This document shows positions 40,947 through 50,450 of a stretch of DNA of 64,000 bases, in pieces. The notes under the pieces are model-generated. The model searched no databases, had not been told where the DNA came from, and was given only the letters and a program-made list of their open reading frames with translations. This stretch comes from Thiohalocapsa sp. ML1 (GTDB taxonomy: Bacteria; Pseudomonadota; Gammaproteobacteria; Chromatiales; Chromatiaceae), in assembly GCF_001469165.1 (NCBI RefSeq), contig NZ_JABX01000015.1, forward strand, positions 1 through 64,000, read 5' to 3'. Position numbers and translations under genes: made by a program. Within the stretch, counting starts at the first letter, position 1. Every line of letters starts with the position of its first letter.

Positions 40947-43613
40947 TCACCCCGCCGGCTGCTCCGCACCCAGCGTCTTCGATACCACCTCGTAGACATC
41001 GCTGGACAGGCCCTCGACTTCGAGCACCCGCTCGAGCTGGGCGCGGATCAGCGCTTGGCGCGTCTCGTCGTAGCGCCGCCAGCGGGTCATGGGGTACAGC
41101 AGGCGCGAGGCGATCTGCGGGTTCAGCGGGTCCAGCTCCAGGATGCGGTCGGCGAGGAAGCGGTAGCCGGCGCCGTCCGCGGCATGGAAGCGCAGCGGAT
41201 TGCCGACGGCGAAGGCGCCGATGAGCGCGCGCACGCGGTTGGGGTTGGTGAGGGAGAACTTCGGGTGCGCGAGCAGGCCCTCGACCCGCGCCAGCGTGTC
41301 CGCCCGGCTCGCCTGCGCCTGCAAGGAGAACCACTTGTCCAGCACCAGCGCGTCCCCGGACCAGCGCTGATAGAACGCGGCCAGCGCGTTGTCGCCGGCG
41401 TCGCCGACGACGGCCGGGTCCGCCTCCACCAGGCAGCGCAGCGCCGCGCTGACGTCGGTCATGTTGTGGCCGGCGTCGAACTGCGCTTGGCAGCGGGCGA
41501 CGATGTCCGGCGTCGGCGCGCGCATGACATAGCCGAGCACGCAGTTGCGCAGCGCCCGGCGGCCCGTCGCGGCCGGGGTCAGCTCGTAGTCGGCGGGCTC
41601 TCGGCTCGCATCGAACAGCGCCAGCAACGGCTCCCGCAGCCGCTCGCCGATGACGCTCGCGAGCCGCTCGCGCGCCTGGTGGATGCCATCGACATCCACG
41701 ACGCTCATCTGGTCGCCGAGATAGCTCTCCGACGGCAGCGTCAGCACCTCGGCGAGCAGGGCCTGATCGCCGTCGGCATCGGCGAGCGCGCGGCGAAAGG
41801 CATCGATGAAGGCGTCCGGCACCTCGGCGTCGGCCTCGTCGACCAGCGCCAGCAACAGCCTCACGGCCAGCGTCTGCGCCGCATCCCAGCGGTTGAAGCC
41901 GTCGCTGTCGTGGGCCATCAGGAAGGTGAGCTGATCATCGGTGTACGGATACTGCACGCTGGCCGGCGCCGAGAAGCCGCGCAGCAGCGACGGCACCGGC
42001 TCCGCCGCAAGGCCGATGACCTCGAAGCGCGTCACCGGCTCGCGCAGCGCGAGCATGCGGGTGCCGGCCGGGGGCGGCTCGGTCTCGCCCGCGAGCTGTA
42101 CCGGCAGGTCATTGCCGTCCGCGTCCAGCAGGCCGAGCGCGAAGGGGATATGCAGCGGCAGCTTGGTGCTCTGACCCGGCGTGGCCGGCGTGTGCTGGCG
42201 CACCTCCAGCCGATAGGTGCCGGTGCGCGCGTCGAAGCCGTCGGCGCATTCGAGCACCGGCGTGCCGGCCTGGGCGTACCAACGGCGGAACTGGCCTAAG
42301 TCCATGCCGCCGGCCTCTTCCATGCAGGCGACAAAATCCTCCGTCGTCACGGCCTGGCCGTCGAAGCGCTCGAAATACAGATCCGTGCCGCGGCGAAAGC
42401 GCTCCGGGCCGAGCAGGTTGGCCTGCATGCGGACCACCTCGGCGCCTTTCTCGTACACCGTGGCGGTGTAGAAGTTGTTGATCTCGATGTAGGAGTCCGG
42501 GCGCACCGGGTGCGCCATGGGGCCCGCGTCCTCCGGGAACTGGCGCGCGCGCAGCATGCGCACGTCGCCGATGCGCTTGACGCCGCGGGAGCTCATGTCG
42601 GCGCTGAACTCCTGGTCGCGGTAGACGGTGAAGCCCTCCTTCAGGCTGAGCTGGAACCAGTCGCGGCAGGTGATGCGGTTGCCGGTCCAGTTGTGGAAGT
42701 ACTCGTGGGCGACGACGCCCTCGATGCCGGCGAAGTCCGCGTCGGTCGCCGTGTCCGGGCGGGCCAGGATGTACTTGGCGTTGAAGACGTTGAGGCCCTT
42801 GTTCTCCATCGCGCCCATGTTGAAGTGGCTGACGGCGACGATGTTGAACACATCCAGGTCATATTCGCGCCCGTAGCGCTCCTCGTCCCAGCGCATGGCG
42901 GCCTTGAGCGAGCGCATGGCGTGGTCGCACTTGTCGATGTTCTCGGGCTCGACATAGATGTTCAGCGGCACGGCGCGGCCGGAGGCGGTCGTGAAGCTGT
43001 CCGACACGGCGGCCAAGTCCCCGGCGACGACGGCGAAGAGATAGCTCGGCTTCGGGAAGGGGTCATCCCAGCGCGCGAGCTTGCGGCCGTCGGGCAGCGT
43101 CTCCGCGCCCGCCGGGTTGCCGTTGGAGAGCAGCACCGGGAACAGCGTCGGGTCCGCCGCCAGCGCGACGCGAAAGCGCGCCATGACGTCCGGGCGGTCC
43201 AAGAAGAAAGTGATGCGCCGAAAGCCCTCCGCCTCGCACTGGGTGCAGAGCATGTCGCCGGAGACGTAGAGGCCCTCCAGCGCGGTGTTCTTGCGCGGGC
43301 GGATCAGCACGCGGGTGCGCAGCCGAAAGCGGTCCGGCACCCGGCGCACGATGAGCGCGTTCTCGCGCAGCTCGTACTCCACCGGCGGCAGCGGGCGCTC
43401 GTCGAGGGCGATCTCCAGCAGCTCCAGGTGCTCGCCGTCCAGGTGCAGATCGCCGTCGCCGCGGGTCGAGGCCGGGTTGCGGCGCAGATCCAGCTCCGCG
43501 TGCACCGCGGTCTCATCGAAGCCCAGGTCGATACGGAGCGCCACCTGATCGATCAGGAACTCCGGCGGGCGATAGTCTTTCAGTTGAATGACCGGGGGCG
43601 TTGGGCGATACAT
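40947..43613 (-). CDS. pepN: Aminopeptidase N
   Basis: M1 zinc aminopeptidase, 888 aa, the usual gammaproteobacterial PepN length. Substrate-N-terminus site GAMENKGLNVFN; zinc site HEYFHNWTGNRITC (His303 and His307) with the downstream Glu in LSLKEGFTVYRDQEF. The C-terminal helical part is complete (MTRWRRYDETRQALIRAQLERV). It cleaves N-terminal residues from peptides in the cytoplasm. ATG 43613 (MYRPTPPVIQLKDY) gives the normal N-terminus; ATG 43670 is a possible alternative adding 19 residues. Divergent from the glutaredoxin gene. Confidence 0.92.
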   Translation of the reverse strand: MYRPTPPVIQLKDYRPPEFLIDQVALRIDLGFDETAVHAELDLRRNPASTRGDGDLHLDGEHLELLEIALDERPLPPVEYELRENALIVRRVPDRFRLRTRVLIRPRKNTALEGLYVSGDMLCTQCEAEGFRRITFFLDRPDVMARFRVALAADPTLFPVLLSNGNPAGAETLPDGRKLARWDDPFPKPSYLFAVVAGDLAAVSDSFTTASGRAVPLNIYVEPENIDKCDHAMRSLKAAMRWDEERYGREYDLDVFNIVAVSHFNMGAMENKGLNVFNAKYILARPDTATDADFAGIEGVVAHEYFHNWTGNRITCRDWFQLSLKEGFTVYRDQEFSADMSSRGVKRIGDVRMLRARQFPEDAGPMAHPVRPDSYIEINNFYTATVYEKGAEVVRMQANLLGPERFRRGTDLYFERFDGQAVTTEDFVACMEEAGGMDLGQFRRWYAQAGTPVLECADGFDARTGTYRLEVRQHTPATPGQSTKLPLHIPFALGLLDADGNDLPVQLAGETEPPPAGTRMLALREPVTRFEVIGLAAEPVPSLLRGFSAPASVQYPYTDDQLTFLMAHDSDGFNRWDAAQTLAVRLLLALVDEADAEVPDAFIDAFRRALADADGDQALLAEVLTLPSESYLGDQMSVVDVDGIHQARERLASVIGERLREPLLALFDASREPADYELTPAATGRRALRNCVLGYVMRAPTPDIVARCQAQFDAGHNMTDVSAALRCLVEADPAVVGDAGDNALAAFYQRWSGDALVLDKWFSLQAQASRADTLARVEGLLAHPKFSLTNPNRVRALIGAFAVGNPLRFHAADGAGYRFLADRILELDPLNPQIASRLLYPMTRWRRYDETRQALIRAQLERVLEVEGLSSDVYEVVSKTLGAEQPAG

Positions 43614-43826
43614 GGGGCGTTGGGTCTCGGCTGGGTCGGTCTTGGATGCGCGGCTGGGTTGCTGGTGCATCGAGCGCGGATGTCCGGCACCGCGCGCCTG
43701 GCTTGGCGGCAACGGGGCGCTTGTGTCAGTCTTTCGGCTTGTCCGGCCGGCGCGTGAGGTTTTCAAGTCACCGCGGCGGCGACGACGCACGCGACACCGC
43801 CAACCGACCTTACTCCGAGGAGCCAG

Positions 43827-44162
43827 ATGCAGCCCAGCAGCATGCCATCCAGCCAAGGCATCGCCAACCAGGATACCGACGACGAGCGCGAAGCCGACGC
43901 GCCCCAGCCGCACATCCGCATGTACGCCACCGCCTTCTGCCCCTACTGCGTGCGCGCCCGGCACCTGCTGGAGCAGAAGGGCGTCACCTGGGAGGAGATA
44001 TCCATAGACAACGACCGCGAGCGCTTCCAGGAAATGACCCGGCGCTCGAACCGCGTCACGGTCCCGCAGATCTTCATCGGCGAGGTCCATGTCGGCGGCT
44101 ATGACGACATGGCCGCGCTGGAGCGCGCCGGCAAGCTCGACCCGCTGCTCGCGCACGCATGA
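43827..44162 (+). CDS. grxC: Glutaredoxin (GrxC type)
   Basis: A 111-aa dithiol glutaredoxin with active site CPYC (Cys38, Cys41), TVPQIFIGEVHVGGYDD (cis-Pro and glutathione-binding GG) and a C-terminal helix. An unconserved N-terminal extension of about 28 residues precedes the thioredoxin fold. A GAGGAG ribosome-binding site 5 nt upstream supports ATG 43827. It reduces disulfides with glutathione. Its stop codon overlaps the start of hslR by 4 nt (ATGA). Confidence 0.92.
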   Translation: MQPSSMPSSQGIANQDTDDEREADAPQPHIRMYATAFCPYCVRARHLLEQKGVTWEEISIDNDRERFQEMTRRSNRVTVPQIFIGEVHVGGYDDMAALERAGKLDPLLAHA

Positions 44163-44575
44163 GCGCCGGCAGAGACGACGCGGCGGCGGACGCCGGCAGC
44201 CAGCGCCTCGACAAGTGGCTCTGGGCGGCGCGCTTCTTCAAGACCCGCCCGCTGGCCGTGGAGGCCATCAACGGCGGCAAGGTGCAGGTGGACGGCCAGC
44301 GCGTGAAGCCCGGCCGCGCCATCCGCCCCGGCACCCGGCTCACGATCCACAAGGGCGAGCTGGAATGGCGGATCGAGGTGCTGGGCATCGCCAAGCAGCG
44401 CCGCCCCGCCGCCGAGGCCATGCTGCTCTACACCGAAGACGAGGCGAGCCGCCTGAGGCGCCAGGACATGGTGCGCGAGCGCCGCGAGGCGGGTTCCACC
44501 CCATCGCCCGAGCACGGCCGGCCGACGAAGCGCGATCGGCGGCGCATCGGCGAGTTCATCGGGCGCGAGCGGTAG
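44159..44575 (+). CDS. hslR: Heat-shock protein 15 (S4-domain ribosome-binding protein)
   Basis: A 138-aa S4-domain protein. QRLDKWLWAARFFKTRPLA starts the S4 fold, with GGKVQVDGQRVKPGRAI and a Lys/Arg-rich tail (GRPTKRDRRRI). Hsp15 binds free 50S subunits carrying nascent peptides and frees stalled tRNA. Translationally coupled to grxC through a 4-nt overlap. Confidence 0.9.
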   Translation: MSAGRDDAAADAGSQRLDKWLWAARFFKTRPLAVEAINGGKVQVDGQRVKPGRAIRPGTRLTIHKGELEWRIEVLGIAKQRRPAAEAMLLYTEDEASRLRRQDMVRERREAGSTPSPEHGRPTKRDRRRIGEFIGRER

Positions 44576-44961
44576 CGTGCGGCGGCGCCGCGGCGCGCGC
44601 GTCTCATGCCGGCGCTCCTGCCGACTGAAGTCGGCGTATCTGGTTGGCCGACTGAAGTCGGCGTACCCGGGAGGCGCCGCCGCGCCCGGGTACGCCGGAT
44701 TTATCCGGCCCCCCGGCAACCGGCGACATCACTCGCGCCCGCAACGACAAAACGCAACCGACCGGCCCCAGCCGCAACCGTCCACGCTCATAAAAGCCCC
44801 GCTCGTCGGCAACATCGCACCCGCTGCGGCAGTGATTCCAAAATTGCGGCGCAGTCACGCTGTTGCTTCCCGAAGCCCTGCTAGGCTCCGCCCTCACCCT
44901 CGCGCGTCAGAACCCGTGCCGCGAGCGTCCCAGCCCCCCTGAACCAGGAGCCAGGCCGATC
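44576..44961. repeat. Palindromic repeats upstream of the CBM2-cytochrome gene
   Basis: GCCGACTGAAGTCGGC occurs at 44625-44640 and 44648-44663 and GCCGGATTTATCCGGC at 44695-44710, sister forms of the palindromes arrayed at 9361-9576 and 51771-52014. 44713-44961 holds no gene or clear promoter. Confidence 0.75.
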
Positions 44962-47900
44962 ATGCAGGCTGCCGCACCCCGTCCGCTCCGCCGGCCGCGC
45001 GCCCGTCGGCGCCCATCGATCCTGCTGTTGCTGTCCGTGCTGCTGACGCTGCTCGGCCCGGGCGCGCAGGCCGCCTGCCTGGTGGACTACCGCGTCACCA
45101 ATCAGTGGGGCAACGGCTTCACGGCCGAGGTGCGCCTCACCAACCAAGACCCGGTCGCCTGGTCCGGCTGGAGCGCGTCCTGGACCATGCCGGACGGCCA
45201 GCAGGTCACCGGCCTCTGGAACGGCAGCCACAGCCAGAACGGCGCGGCCTTGAGCGTCAGCAATGCGGGCTGGAACGCGGGCGTCGCCGCCGGTGCCGAC
45301 GTGAGCTTCGGCTTCAACGCCAGCCACACGGGCGCCAACGGCATTCCGTGGGACATCGCCGTGAACGGCGAGACCTGCGCCGGACAGGCGGCACCGCCGC
45401 CACCGTCGGAGCCGGTCACGGCCTGCACGGTGGACTATCGGGTCCGCGAGGACTGGGGCAGCGGTGCCACCATCGACATCGACGTCCGCAACGACGGCGA
45501 CCCGCTCACCGGCTGGACCCTCGCCTGGACCATGCCGGACGGCCAGCAGATCACGGGCGGCTGGAACGGCAGCTTTACCCAAAGCGGCGCCGCCGTGCAG
45601 GTGACGCCGGCCGGCTGGAACCAGAGCGTCGCGGCGGGCGCCGACATCGGCATCGGCTTCAACCTGAGCCACGGCGGCAGCAACCGCATCCCCGGCGACG
45701 TGGCGCTGAACGGCGTGCCCTGCGCCGGCCAGGTGCCGCCGCCCGATGTGACCGATCCGCCGGAGCCCGAGCCCATCGCCTGCGTGCTCGACTACCGCGT
45801 GCGCGAGGACTGGGGCCACGGCGCCACCATCGACGTGACGCTCCACAACACCGGCCGGCAGCTTAGCGATTGGACCATCGCCTGGACCATGCCGGCGGGC
45901 CAGACCATTACCGGGCTCTGGAACGGCGTCCACCAGCAGGACGGCAGCGCGGTCAGCGTGCGCCCCGCCGGCTGGAACGGGACCATCGCCCCGGCCGGGC
46001 AGCTCGACTTCGGCTTCAACGTGGCCCACGGCGGCTTCAACCCGCCGCCCATCGATCTCACCATCGACGGCGTGCGCTGCGCGGGCCAGCCGGAGGACAT
46101 CGTCTTCCCGCCGCTGGTGCCGCAGGGGCTCGCGGCCAGCGTCGTGGACAACGCCCATGCCGTGCTCACCTGGACCGCCGTCCCCGGCGACCCGGAGCGG
46201 CTGGAGCTGCAGCGCCGCGCGGACGGCGGCACTTGGACGGCCTTCGCGACCCTGCCCGGCGACGCCGTCGAGACCACCGACACCGCCATGGCGCTGGAGG
46301 TGGCGTACGACTATCGGCTGCGCACCGTGAACGCCGCCGGTAGCTCGGCCTATGGCAACGTCGCCCGCGCCAAGCTGCGCGACCGCTCCGTGATCCCGGT
46401 GACGGCGCTGGCCGACACCTGCGCCGTCTGCCACGGCACCGACGGCGCGAGCGGCGGCGCCGCCGTGCCGAGTATCGCCGGGCTCGGCGTCGACTACTTC
46501 GTCGGCGTCATGCAGGCCTACCGCGACGGCACGCGCTTCGCGACCGTCATGGACCGCATCGCCCCCGGCTACACCGACGCGCAGACCCTGGCGCTGGCGG
46601 AGCACTTCGCGGCGCTGCCATTTACAGACACGGAGCAGACCACGGACCCGCTGCTCGCGGCCTTCGGCGCCGAGCTGCACGATCAGGTCTGCTGGATCTG
46701 CCATGGCGTCGACGGCGAAGACGCGAGCCTCACCGGCGTGCGCCTGGCGGGCCAATGGCGCACCTACCTGGAAACCACGCTGCTCGACTTCGCCGAAGGC
46801 CTGAGCCCGTCCCAGCCCGCCGAGATGGCCGATGAGGTCGCCTACCTGCACGGCCTGCACGGCGCCGAGGCCATGACCGCGCTCGCGCACTTCTACGCCG
46901 GCGGCTATCCCGGCGGCGGCGACGGCGGCGGCGGCGGCGGCGAGTCGGGCGACGGCGGCACCGGCGGCGGTGGCGGCACTAGCGGCGGCGGCAACCCGGA
47001 CCTGCCCCCCGCGGCACCCGCGTCGCTCACCGCGCGCCTGCTCGCGAGCGGCGCCGTGGAGCTCGGCTGGACGGATCAGAGCAACAACGAGCTGGGCTTC
47101 CGCATCGAGCGCGCCGACGCCGGCGGACCCTGGACGCAGTTGCTCAACGTCGGCGCCGGCGTGCAGGTGCACCAGGACCCGGGCGTGCTGCTCGGCACCC
47201 GCTACGACTATCGCGTCAGCGCCGTGAACCTGGCCGGCAGCAGCGACGCCGTCGCGGCGGCCATCGAGCTGCCGACGCTGGCCCAGTTCGGCGCCATCCA
47301 GTACGCCGACTTCAACTGCGGCGCCTGCCACGGCGACGACGGCGCCGGCGGCTTCGTGAACCGGCCGCTGAACCTGTTCGACGCCGGCGCCTTCGCGAGC
47401 CTCGCGGCCATCACCGAGGCCACCATGCCGCCATCCGACCCGGATAGCTGCAACGGCCTCTGCGCCGAGTCGCTCGCGGCCTACATGATCGAGGTGCTGA
47501 GCGCGGATACCGGCGGCGGCGGGGGCAGTGGCGGTGGCGGTGCCGTGGCCTGCGCGGGCACCGAGCCCGCCGGCGTGCAGAGCCTGCGGCTGCTGACCCG
47601 GCGCGAGTACCAGAACACCGTCAACGACCTGCTCGGGCTGGAGCTGGACCTGATCAACCGGCTGCCGGTGGAGAACCGCATCTTGGGCTTCGACAACAAC
47701 GTCGAGCACAACCGCGTCACCCCGGTGCACTTCGAGACCTATCTGGGCCTCGCCGAGGAGCTCGCCGCCACCGCCGTCGCCGCGAACCGCGCCGGCCTCG
47801 TGCCCTGCACCGGCACCGACGCCGCCTGCGCGGCGGCCTTCGTGGACGGCTTCGGCCGCCGCGCCTTCCGCCGCCCGCTGACGGACGACGAGCGCGGCTG

Positions 47901-49074
47901 GTACCTGGCGCTCTTCACCGGCCGTGGCTTCGACGATGCGCTGCGGCTTGGCATCACGTCCATGCTGGCCTCGCCGAGCTTCCTGTACCGCTCCGAGCTC
48001 GGCGAGCTTGAGCCGGACGGCAGCTACAAGCTCACCGGCTACGAGCTGGCCGCAGCGCTGTCGTATCTGTTCCACGGCACGCTGCCGGACGACGCCCTGC
48101 TCGCCGCCGCCGGGCGCGGCGAGCTCGACACCGCCACCGGCCTCATCACCCAGGCCGCGCGGCTGCTGGCCAGCCCGCGGGCGCGCGCGCGCACCGGGGA
48201 ATTCGCCGGGCAGTGGCTGCTCGCTCGCGACCCCTACGAGTCCCCGAGCAAGGACCCGGCGGCCTATCCCGCCTATACCGCCGAGGTGGCCGCGGCCATG
48301 GCAGAGGAGCTGATGCACTTCTTCAACCACGTCGTGTTCGACTCCAGCGGCGGCTTCGAGGAGCTGCTGACGGCCGACTACGCGCTGGTGAACCCGGTGC
48401 TCGCGGCCTACTACGGCCTGCCGGCGCCGCCCGGCGACGACTTCGCGCCGGTGCCGGTAACGGACGGCTCCAGGCTCGGCGTGATGACCTTGGGCGCCGT
48501 CATGGCCAACTACGCGAGCGCCGATGCGTCGCACCCGTTCAAGCGCGGGGCGTTTTTCTTGAACCGCATGCTCTGCCAGGAGCTGCCGCCGGTGGGCAAC
48601 ATGGGCGTGCAGGTGCCGCCGCCGGACCCGACGCTCACCACCCGCGAGCGCTTCGACATCCACAGCAGCTCCAACCAGGTCTGCTACGACTGCCATCAGT
48701 ACCTCGACGGGCCGGGCTTCGCGTTCGAGCACTACGACGGCGCCGGGCGCTGGCGCAGCACCGACAACGGCCAGCCCGTGGACGCGAGCGGCGTGCTGCG
48801 CGGGCTCGAGACCTTCCAGCCCACCGAGGAATACGTCTTCGCGGACCTCGCGCAGATGAACGCCATGGTCGCCGGCAGCGAGCGCGCGGCGCAGTGCCTC
48901 GCGGTGCAGTATTACCGCTTCGCCACCGGCCATGAGGAGACCGCGGCCGACAGTTGCGCGCTGGACGCCTTGCAGCAGCACTACGCCGACAACGGCTACG
49001 ACATCCAGACGCTGCTGCTCGGCATCGTCAATTCCCGCGCCTTCACGCATCGGCGGCCGGCCGACGCGCCCTGA
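44962..49074 (+). CDS. Secreted CBM2/multihaem cytochrome c/DUF1592-group protein
   Basis: A 1370-aa exported protein. A signal peptide ends at GAQA (about residue 37). Three tandem CBM2-type modules follow (about 39-135, 146-250, 266-365), each with a W-G-x-G-x-T/A core and paired Cys. A fibronectin III domain comes next. Haem motifs CAVCH (487-491), CWICH (577-581) and CGACH (786-790) lie around a Gly-rich linker (648-678) and a second Fn3. From about 874 come DUF1587 (LLTRREYQNTVNDLLGL), DUF1595 (GFGRRAFRRPLTDDE), DUF1592, DUF1588 and DUF1585, with a fourth CYDCH at 1241. The DUF1592 group, usual in Planctomycetes, is thought to act in extracellular oxidation. The substrate may be a polysaccharide surface. 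First gene of a three-gene set. Confidence 0.85.
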   Translation: MQAAAPRPLRRPRARRRPSILLLLSVLLTLLGPGAQAACLVDYRVTNQWGNGFTAEVRLTNQDPVAWSGWSASWTMPDGQQVTGLWNGSHSQNGAALSVSNAGWNAGVAAGADVSFGFNASHTGANGIPWDIAVNGETCAGQAAPPPPSEPVTACTVDYRVREDWGSGATIDIDVRNDGDPLTGWTLAWTMPDGQQITGGWNGSFTQSGAAVQVTPAGWNQSVAAGADIGIGFNLSHGGSNRIPGDVALNGVPCAGQVPPPDVTDPPEPEPIACVLDYRVREDWGHGATIDVTLHNTGRQLSDWTIAWTMPAGQTITGLWNGVHQQDGSAVSVRPAGWNGTIAPAGQLDFGFNVAHGGFNPPPIDLTIDGVRCAGQPEDIVFPPLVPQGLAASVVDNAHAVLTWTAVPGDPERLELQRRADGGTWTAFATLPGDAVETTDTAMALEVAYDYRLRTVNAAGSSAYGNVARAKLRDRSVIPVTALADTCAVCHGTDGASGGAAVPSIAGLGVDYFVGVMQAYRDGTRFATVMDRIAPGYTDAQTLALAEHFAALPFTDTEQTTDPLLAAFGAELHDQVCWICHGVDGEDASLTGVRLAGQWRTYLETTLLDFAEGLSPSQPAEMADEVAYLHGLHGAEAMTALAHFYAGGYPGGGDGGGGGGESGDGGTGGGGGTSGGGNPDLPPAAPASLTARLLASGAVELGWTDQSNNELGFRIERADAGGPWTQLLNVGAGVQVHQDPGVLLGTRYDYRVSAVNLAGSSDAVAAAIELPTLAQFGAIQYADFNCGACHGDDGAGGFVNRPLNLFDAGAFASLAAITEATMPPSDPDSCNGLCAESLAAYMIEVLSADTGGGGGSGGGGAVACAGTEPAGVQSLRLLTRREYQNTVNDLLGLELDLINRLPVENRILGFDNNVEHNRVTPVHFETYLGLAEELAATAVAANRAGLVPCTGTDAACAAAFVDGFGRRAFRRPLTDDERGWYLALFTGRGFDDALRLGITSMLASPSFLYRSELGELEPDGSYKLTGYELAAALSYLFHGTLPDDALLAAAGRGELDTATGLITQAARLLASPRARARTGEFAGQWLLARDPYESPSKDPAAYPAYTAEVAAAMAEELMHFFNHVVFDSSGGFEELLTADYALVNPVLAAYYGLPAPPGDDFAPVPVTDGSRLGVMTLGAVMANYASADASHPFKRGAFFLNRMLCQELPPVGNMGVQVPPPDPTLTTRERFDIHSSSNQVCYDCHQYLDGPGFAFEHYDGAGRWRSTDNGQPVDASGVLRGLETFQPTEEYVFADLAQMNAMVAGSERAAQCLAVQYYRFATGHEETAADSCALDALQQHYADNGYDIQTLLLGIVNSRAFTHRRPADAP

Positions 49075-49096
49075 GCCAGCCCCGGAGACGGACCAC

Positions 49097-50431
49097 ATGA
49101 GCAAGCAAGTCAACCCGCACCGGCGCGCGGCACGGCGCGGCGATGCCGGCGGCGCGCCCGCGTACTCGCCCGCGCGCAGGGGCTTTCTGCGCACGCTCGG
49201 CGCCGCGAGCCTGGGCGCCGCGCTGTCGCCGCTGACCTGGGGCCTGGCGCGCCCGGCCGTGGCGCAGGTGAGCGCGCCGCGGCGCGTGATCTTCGTCTAC
49301 GTGCCGAACGGCGTCACCTACCGCTCCTGGCATCCGGTGGGCGCGGGCAGCGACTTCACGTTGCCGGTGATGACGGCGCCGCTTCAGCCCGTGCGCCAGC
49401 ACTGCGTGTTTCTGCGCGGCGTGGACATGTACGGCAGCGCTGGCACCCACGAGGGCGGGCAGGTGAAGATGCTCTCCGGGCGCTCCGGGCACATGCACGA
49501 CCCGGGGCCGACGCTGGACTGGTATTTGGGCGAGCGCTTCAAGACCGCCGTGCCGCGGCCCTTTCTGAACCTTGGCGTCATCGGCAACGAGTGGTCCAAG
49601 CCCATCACCTTCGATGCCGCCGGCAAGGCCATGAACACCGACGACAACCCGCTCGCGGTGTTCGAGCGGCTGTTCGGCACCGACGCGACGCAGGACGCGC
49701 TCATCGCCCGGCGGCGCAGCCTCATCGACCGCAGCCTCGCGGAGGTGAATGCGCTCAAGACCCGCTTGGGCGGCGTGGAGCAGCAGAAGCTGGAGCTGCA
49801 TCTGGAGTCCATCCGCGCCGTCGAGCGCACGCTCGGCGATGTGGTCGCCGGCAGTTGCGACACCGCCGGCTTCAACACGCAGGGCTTTACCGTCACGCGC
49901 AACGAGCATCTCAGCCACGCCAACTTCGCGACCGTCGGCCGGCTGCAGACCGATCTCGCGGTGCTGTCGCTTGCCTGCGATCTCACCCGCGTCGTGACGC
50001 TGAAGTGGGCCTATCCGGTGACGCCGGTCATCATCCCGTCGAGCGGCAGCAGCATGCCCTGCCATCAGGCCTCGCACATGCAGGACGGCAACTTCGACCT
50101 CATCAAGGCCTGGTTCGCGGCGCGCTTCGCGGACCTCGTCGGCGCGCTCGCGGCCTACCCGGACGGCGCCGGCTCCCTGCTCGACAACACACTGATCTGG
50201 ATGTTCTCGGAGCTCGGCGACTCCAGCGGCCATAACCACCGCAACATGCCCTTCGTGCTCGCCGGCGGCGGCGCCGCGGGCATCGCCGGCAACCGGGTGC
50301 TGGACTACGGCAACGCCGCGCACAACAAGATCCTGGTGAGCATGGCCCGCTTCGCCGGCGTGCCCATCAGCGAGTTCGGCAACACCGACAGCAACCCCGG
50401 CGAGCTCGGCGGGCTCGTCGCGGGCGCCTGA
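49097..50431 (+). CDS. DUF1552 protein, Tat-exported
   Basis: A 444-aa protein with a twin-arginine signal ([15 protein letters not shown]) and a DUF1552 body: [52 protein letters not shown], and [27 protein letters not shown]1552 resembles alkaline-phosphatase/sulfatase-like DUF1501 proteins. It is nearly always encoded next to DUF1592-group cytochromes, as here (22 nt gap). It is presumably a partner enzyme acting with the upstream multihaem protein in the periplasm; its activity is unknown. Confidence 0.85.
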   Translation: MSKQVNPHRRAARRGDAGGAPAYSPARRGFLRTLGAASLGAALSPLTWGLARPAVAQVSAPRRVIFVYVPNGVTYRSWHPVGAGSDFTLPVMTAPLQPVRQHCVFLRGVDMYGSAGTHEGGQVKMLSGRSGHMHDPGPTLDWYLGERFKTAVPRPFLNLGVIGNEWSKPITFDAAGKAMNTDDNPLAVFERLFGTDATQDALIARRRSLIDRSLAEVNALKTRLGGVEQQKLELHLESIRAVERTLGDVVAGSCDTAGFNTQGFTVTRNEHLSHANFATVGRLQTDLAVLSLACDLTRVVTLKWAYPVTPVIIPSSGSSMPCHQASHMQDGNFDLIKAWFAARFADLVGALAAYPDGAGSLLDNTLIWMFSELGDSSGHNHRNMPFVLAGGGAAGIAGNRVLDYGNAAHNKILVSMARFAGVPISEFGNTDSNPGELGGLVAGA

Positions 50432-50450
50432 TCGACGGAGGCACCAGAGC

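Noticed and set aside
44881-49194. 1437-codon open frame on the minus strand
   Set aside because: Antisense to the CBM2-cytochrome gene, whose frame has signal peptide, haem motifs and domains. The reverse frame is low-complexity His/Arg/Gly-rich and has no motif.
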